From Streptomyces sp. BK208 (lineage in GTDB: Bacteria > Actinomycetota > Actinomycetes > Streptomycetales > Streptomycetaceae), in contig NZ_SOAV01000010.1 of NCBI RefSeq assembly GCF_004364245.1, forward strand, positions 1-64,000: 64,000 nt of DNA, given 5' to 3'. Position numbers and translations under genes: made by a program. Under the pieces are notes generated by a model. The model did not search any database. It was not told where the DNA came from and saw only the letters and a list, made by a program, of their open reading frames with translations. Shown here piece by piece: positions 60,840 through 64,000 of the stretch (positions are counted from its first letter, which is position 1; every line of letters starts with the position of its first letter).

Positions 60840-61502
60840 ATGTCCTCCACGTCCCGTTCCGCGCCCACCGTCGGTTTCGACCTCGACATGACGCTGATCG
60901 ACTCGCGGCCCGGCATCCGCGCCTGCTACCTGGAGCTGAGCGCGCGCACGGGGACGTACGTCGACGCCGACCTGGCCGTCACCCGGCTCGGCCCGCCGCT
61001 CGCCGACGAGCTGGCCCACTGGTTCCCCGCCGACGAGATCGAGGCCGTCGCCGATCTGTACCGGGAGATGTACCCGGCGTACGCGATCGAGCCGACGCTC
61101 GCGCTGCCCGGCGCCCGCGAGGCCGTCGCCGCCGTGCGCGCGGCCGGCGGGCGTGCCGTCGTCGTCACCGCGAAGTACGAGCCGAACGCCAAGCTGCACC
61201 TGGCGCACCTCGGCATCGAGCCGGACGCCGTGATCGGCGGCCTGTGGGCCGAGCAGAAGGCCGTCGCCCTGCGCGAGCACGACGCGGACGTCTACGTCGG
61301 CGACCACGTGGGCGACGTACGCGGAGCCCGCGCCGCCGGGGCCCGCTCGGTCGCCGTGGCCAGCGGCCCGTGCGACGCCGAGGAGCTGCGCGCGGCCGGC
61401 GCCGACGTGGTCCTCGCCGACCTCACCGCCTTCCCGCGGTGGCTGGCGGCCTACCGGGACGGCGAGGGCGACACCGAGGACCTCGACGCGGCACGCGCCT
61501 GA
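60840..61502 (+). CDS. HAD-family phosphatase
   Basis: A 220-residue HAD hydrolase of the phosphoglycolate phosphatase-like (Gph) group. Motif I is FDLDMTLID (nucleophile and acid Asp), motif II is VVVTAKYEPN, motif III/IV is YVGDHVGDVRGARAAG. The substrate is unknown. ATG 60840 has CACAAT 7 nt upstream (leaderless pattern); an earlier in-frame ATG at 60831 lies inside this hexamer region and is less likely. The 3' end overlaps a convergent small membrane-protein gene by 52 bp. Confidence 0.85.
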   Translation: MSSTSRSAPTVGFDLDMTLIDSRPGIRACYLELSARTGTYVDADLAVTRLGPPLADELAHWFPADEIEAVADLYREMYPAYAIEPTLALPGAREAVAAVRAAGGRAVVVTAKYEPNAKLHLAHLGIEPDAVIGGLWAEQKAVALREHDADVYVGDHVGDVRGARAAGARSVAVASGPCDAEELRAAGADVVLADLTAFPRWLAAYRDGEGDTEDLDAARA

Positions 61503-61729
61503 CGCCGCCCGGCGGCGATCGACCGGAGCACCCCGGCGCCGGCGACCAGGAAACCCACTGCCATCAGCATGCTCAGTCCGAACATGTAGGTGGGAAAGGG
61601 CGACGTGCCCAGCAGCAGCGGGGCCACCGTGACCAGAGTGGCGACGGCGCCGACGAAGAAGACGATCGCCCCGGCGCGGATCAACCGGTCACCGGGCGCG
61701 GCGGAATTCGTTTGGGTTTGTTCACGCAC
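61451..61729 (-). CDS. Small two-TM membrane protein
   Basis: A 92-residue protein with two transmembrane segments (about 18-42, LIRAGAIVFFVGAVATLVTVAPLL in part, and about 47-70, TYMFGLSMLMAVGFLVAGAGVL) and a basic C-terminal tail. The function is unknown. GTG 61729 has TACCCT 6 nt upstream, a leaderless pattern. It is divergent from the cold-shock gene; mycobacteria have a small membrane gene beside cspB too, from memory. Its last 17 codons overlap the HAD gene on the other strand. Confidence 0.72.
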   Translation of the reverse strand: MREQTQTNSAAPGDRLIRAGAIVFFVGAVATLVTVAPLLLGTSPFPTYMFGLSMLMAVGFLVAGAGVLRSIAAGRRQARAASRSSVSPSPSR

Positions 61730-61905
61730 CCGACCAGGGTAGTTCCCAGGCCTGAAGAACGACCGGGGGACGTCTTGTCACCGGCCTCCACGCCATTAGC
61801 CTTGGTACCGGCGGGTCCGGACGATCCGCCCAAGTGCTGTCATAAGCCGTTTTTCGAGCAGGTTTCCGAGCAGTTTTCCGACGAGTACGAGGACGAGGAC
61901 AGACG

Positions 61906-62289
61906 GTGCCCACCGGCAAGGTCAAGTGGTTCAACAGTGAGAAGGGCTTCGGCTTTCTCTCCCGCGACGACGGCGGTGACGTCTTCGTCCATTCCTCGGT
62001 CCTCCCCGCCGGAGTCGAGAGCCTGAAGCCGGGGCAGCGCGTCGAGTTCGGAGTCGTCGCCGGGCAGCGCGGGGACCAGGCCCTCTCGCTGGCCCTGCTC
62101 GACCCGGCACCCTCGGTCGCGGCCGCGCAGCGCAAGAAGCCGGACGAGCTTGCCTCCATCGTGCAGGACCTGACGACCCTTCTGGAGAACATCACGCCGA
62201 TGCTGGAGCGCGGCCGCTACCCGGAGAAGACGGCGGGCAAGAAGATCGCCGGGCTGCTCCGCGCGGTCGCCGACCAGCTCGACGTCTGA
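61906..62289 (+). CDS. Cold-shock domain protein with C-terminal extension
   Basis: A 127-residue protein. The N-terminal cold-shock domain (1-67) has intact RNP1 (KGFGFLSRD) and RNP2 (VFVHSSVL). An additional 60-residue helical region follows (ASIVQDLTTLLENITPMLERGRYPE), a feature of the long actinobacterial cold-shock proteins. It should bind single-stranded RNA or DNA. The GTG at 61906 has GAGGACAG upstream. The leader contains two short GAGCAG/TTTCCGA repeats. It is followed by the convergent mqnD gene. Confidence 0.9.
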   Translation: MPTGKVKWFNSEKGFGFLSRDDGGDVFVHSSVLPAGVESLKPGQRVEFGVVAGQRGDQALSLALLDPAPSVAAAQRKKPDELASIVQDLTTLLENITPMLERGRYPEKTAGKKIAGLLRAVADQLDV

Positions 62290-62308
62290 CCCTCCCGCCC
62301 CGCTCGTC

Positions 62309-63157
62309 CTACGGGAACGCCAGCGCGTCCGGGCCGAGGGCCGGTACCAGTCCCTCGGCCGCCGCGCGGGTCAGCAGGCCCCGGATCGCCGCGTAGCCGT
62401 CCTCGCCGAGGTCGGCGGTGAACTCGTTGACGTACAGCCCGATGTGCTGGTCGGCGACGGCCGGGTCCATCTCCTGGGCGTGCTCCATGACGTACGGGCG
62501 GGATGCCTCCGGATCGTCCCAGGCCGCGCGGACGGACGTCCGGACGGCCTCGGCCAGGCGGGTCAGCGTCTCCTCGCCCAGGGACCGCCTGGCGATGATC
62601 GCGCCGAGCGGGATCGGCAGCCCGGTGGTCCGCTCCCAGTGCTCGCCCAGGTCGGCGAGCTTGTGCAGCCCGTAGTTCTGGTACGTGAAGCGTGCCTCGT
62701 GGATCACGAGTCCCGCGTCGACCTTCCCGTCCCGCACGGCCGGCATGATCTCGTGGAAGGGCATCACCACGATCTCGCCGACCCCGCCGGGCACCGTGTC
62801 CGCCGCCCAGAGGCGGAACAGGAGGTAGGCGGTCGACGTCTCGCTCGGCACCGCGACCGTGCGTCCACGTAGGTCGGCGTCCGCCTGACGGGTCAGGACC
62901 AGCGGTCCGCAGCCCCGGCCCAGCGCACCGCCGCAGGGCAGCAGGGCCCAGTCGTCCAGGACGTACGGCAGCACGGCGTACGACACCTTCAGCACGTCGA
63001 ACTCGCCGCGTTCGGCCATGCCGTTGGTGATGTCGATGTCCGCGAAGGTCACGTCGAGGGCGGGGCCGTCCGGGACCCGGCCGTGGGCCAGGGCGTCGAA
63101 GACGAAGGTGTCGTTCGGGCAGGGGGAGTACGCGATCCGCAAAGTGTCAGCGCTCAT
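62309..63157 (-). CDS. mqnD: 1,4-Dihydroxy-6-naphthoate synthase
   Basis: A 282-residue enzyme of the futalosine pathway to menaquinone. It turns cyclic dehypoxanthinyl futalosine into 1,4-dihydroxy-6-naphthoate. The N-terminal RIAYSPCPNDTFVFDALAHG is the family signature, followed by a periplasmic-binding-like fold (KVSYAVLPYVLDDWALL, VDAGLVIHEARFTYQNYG). ATG 63157 overlaps the mqnB end by 11 nt, so they form an operon. This is the standard menaquinone route of Streptomyces. Confidence 0.94.
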   Translation of the reverse strand: MSADTLRIAYSPCPNDTFVFDALAHGRVPDGPALDVTFADIDITNGMAERGEFDVLKVSYAVLPYVLDDWALLPCGGALGRGCGPLVLTRQADADLRGRTVAVPSETSTAYLLFRLWAADTVPGGVGEIVVMPFHEIMPAVRDGKVDAGLVIHEARFTYQNYGLHKLADLGEHWERTTGLPIPLGAIIARRSLGEETLTRLAEAVRTSVRAAWDDPEASRPYVMEHAQEMDPAVADQHIGLYVNEFTADLGEDGYAAIRGLLTRAAAEGLVPALGPDALAFP

Positions 63158-63854
63158 GTGGGTTCCAACTCGTGAGGACGGGGGCGAGCTTCCCGAAGGC
63201 GTCCGTCAGGGCCGCGAGTGCCTCGCCGATGCGCCAGGCGGCGCGGTCGCGCGGGCCGACCGGGTTGGAGACCGCGCGCAGTTCCAGCACCGGCACGCCG
63301 TGCGCGGCGGCGGCCTCGGCGACGCCGAAGCCCTCCATCGCCTCGGCGAGGGCGTTCGGGTGGCGCTCGCGCAGCAGCGCGGCGCGCCGGGCGGTGCCGG
63401 TGACCGTGGACCCGGTCAGGACGGTGCCGGGGCGGGCGCCGGTCGCGGCGGCGACGGCGGCGACGAGGCCGGCCGGCGGGCGGTGGGTGACGGTGCCGAA
63501 GCCGAGGTCGGTGACCGGAAGGAAGCCGTCGGCGGTCTCGGCGCCCAGATCGGCCGCGGTGACGGCGTCGGCGACGACGAGCGAGCCGACGGGGGCGTGC
63601 GGGGCGAAGCCGCCGCCGATGCCGGCCGAGACGACCAGGTTGTAGGGCGTACCGTCGAGGGCCGCGGCGGTCAGGGCGGCGGCGGTGGAGGCGGCGGCGA
63701 GGGCCGGGCCGACTCCGGCGGCCAGCAGGTCCCAGCCCTCCGGCAGCCGGTGCAGGACGATCCCCGGGCGGGGCACCCGAGCGCCCGGGGCGGGGAAGGC
63801 CCCGGCCACCGCGTCCCGTTCGGCGGGGACCGCGGTGGCCACGAGGAGGCGCAC
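63147..63854 (-). CDS. mqnB: Futalosine hydrolase
   Basis: A 235-residue nucleosidase that removes hypoxanthine from futalosine in menaquinone biosynthesis. The MTA/SAH nucleosidase-like fold is shown by VVSAGIGGGFAP, GSLVVADAVTAADLGAET and the catalytic EAMEGFGVAEAAAAHG. I choose GTG 63854 (MRLLVATAVPAERDAV), the usual family N-terminus; an upstream GTG at 63893 would overlap the preceding gene. It overlaps mqnD by 11 nt. Confidence 0.9.
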   Translation of the reverse strand: MRLLVATAVPAERDAVAGAFPAPGARVPRPGIVLHRLPEGWDLLAAGVGPALAAASTAAALTAAALDGTPYNLVVSAGIGGGFAPHAPVGSLVVADAVTAADLGAETADGFLPVTDLGFGTVTHRPPAGLVAAVAAATGARPGTVLTGSTVTGTARRAALLRERHPNALAEAMEGFGVAEAAAAHGVPVLELRAVSNPVGPRDRAAWRIGEALAALTDAFGKLAPVLTSWNPHER

Positions 63855-63865
63855 GGGGGACGTGG

Positions 63866-64000
63866 TCAGTCCTTCTTGAGCTTGAAGACCCACACGCCGG
63901 TGATCTTCTGGCTCTCGTCCTTGCCGTCACGGGCGGCGACGGCGACGTTCGTCGAGTTGCCCTTGGCGCCGTACTGCGCGTTGAAGAACACGCTGCCCGG
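63866..64000 (-). CDS. C-terminal part of a secreted hypothetical protein (cut by window edge)
   Basis: The last 44 codons of a gene that continues beyond base 64000. The visible end reads PGSVFFNAQYGAKGNS and ITGVWVFKLKKD, resembling the end of the actinobacterial DUF2771 lipoprotein family that lies beside mqnB in S. coelicolor, from memory. The stop is 11 bp before the mqnB start, so they may be co-transcribed. Confidence 0.65.
   Translation of the reverse strand, partial: PGSVFFNAQYGAKGNSTNVAVAARDGKDESQKITGVWVFKLKKD

Noticed and set aside
1..64000. CRISPR arrays, tRNA or rRNA genes, insertion sequences, prophage genes
   Set aside because: No repeat-spacer pattern, cloverleaf, transposase or integrase was recognised on either strand.

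Overview
The window is a 64-kb stretch of high-GC actinobacterial chromosome, almost certainly Streptomyces. GC-rich third codon positions, GTG and TTG starts, a TTA (bldA-type) codon in a regulator, a 14-bp parS palindrome, DasR-type operators, a CIRCE-controlled groEL and the futalosine menaquinone genes mqnB/mqnD all fit. From memory, not from a search, the gene order resembles the Streptomyces coelicolor core region around SCO4256-SCO4328. I see no phage, transposon, CRISPR array, rRNA or tRNA. The only patch with clearly foreign-looking composition is about 23.7-24.6 kb.

Layout. (1) 1-8.2 kb is the edge of a contractile injection system (phage-tail-like) locus: a truncated membrane-anchored ricin-B lectin protein, an AAA+ ATPase, a Pvc16/DUF4255 protein, a NarL-type regulator and, divergently, a large LAL regulator with a TTA codon. 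(2) 8.2-19.5 kb is core metabolism and defence: antibiotic-phosphotransferase-like kinase, DHA2 exporter, FAD oxidoreductase, pentapeptide-repeat protein, GNAT-Nudix fusion, M1 aminopeptidase lipoprotein with parS in its leader, an HbpS-like haem sensor divergent from a SenS/SenR-like two-component pair, and TerD. (3) 19.7-24.6 kb holds an ArfB-like release factor, a flavin reductase, the diguanylate cyclase CdgB, a CBM-type membrane protein and an atypical small secreted protein. (4) 24.6-29.3 kb is amino-sugar handling: PfkB kinase, nagA, a ROK kinase and a divergent solute-binding lipoprotein, with dre-like DasR sites between them. (5) 29.3-34.5 kb has otsB, otsA and a GpgS-like glycosyltransferase, with two lipoproteins; one contains three 138-bp tandem repeats. 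(6) 34.6-39.0 kb has a SAM riboswitch, thrC, a MoaD/ThiS-like protein, a cold-shock protein and CIRCE-groEL2. (7) 39-51 kb holds oxidoreductases, an esterase, three TetR regulators, murQ with an RpiR/MurR regulator, and mycothiol-type DinB proteins. (8) 51-64 kb has cutC, a HelD-type helicase, an XPB helicase with its helicase-associated partner, membrane proteins, a HAD phosphatase, a long cold-shock protein, and mqnD/mqnB.

How the parts may work together. Amino-sugar and peptidoglycan recycling (nagA, ROK kinase, murQ, MurR-like regulator, possibly cutC) is spread over 27 kb and linked by predicted DasR or RpiR operators. Developmental signalling (TTA-containing LAL regulator, CdgB c-di-GMP synthase with a CRP-like palindrome) lies next to morphogenesis and lysis functions. 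At least 13 genes have a -10-like hexamer 6-7 nt before the start codon, so leaderless transcription looks common here.
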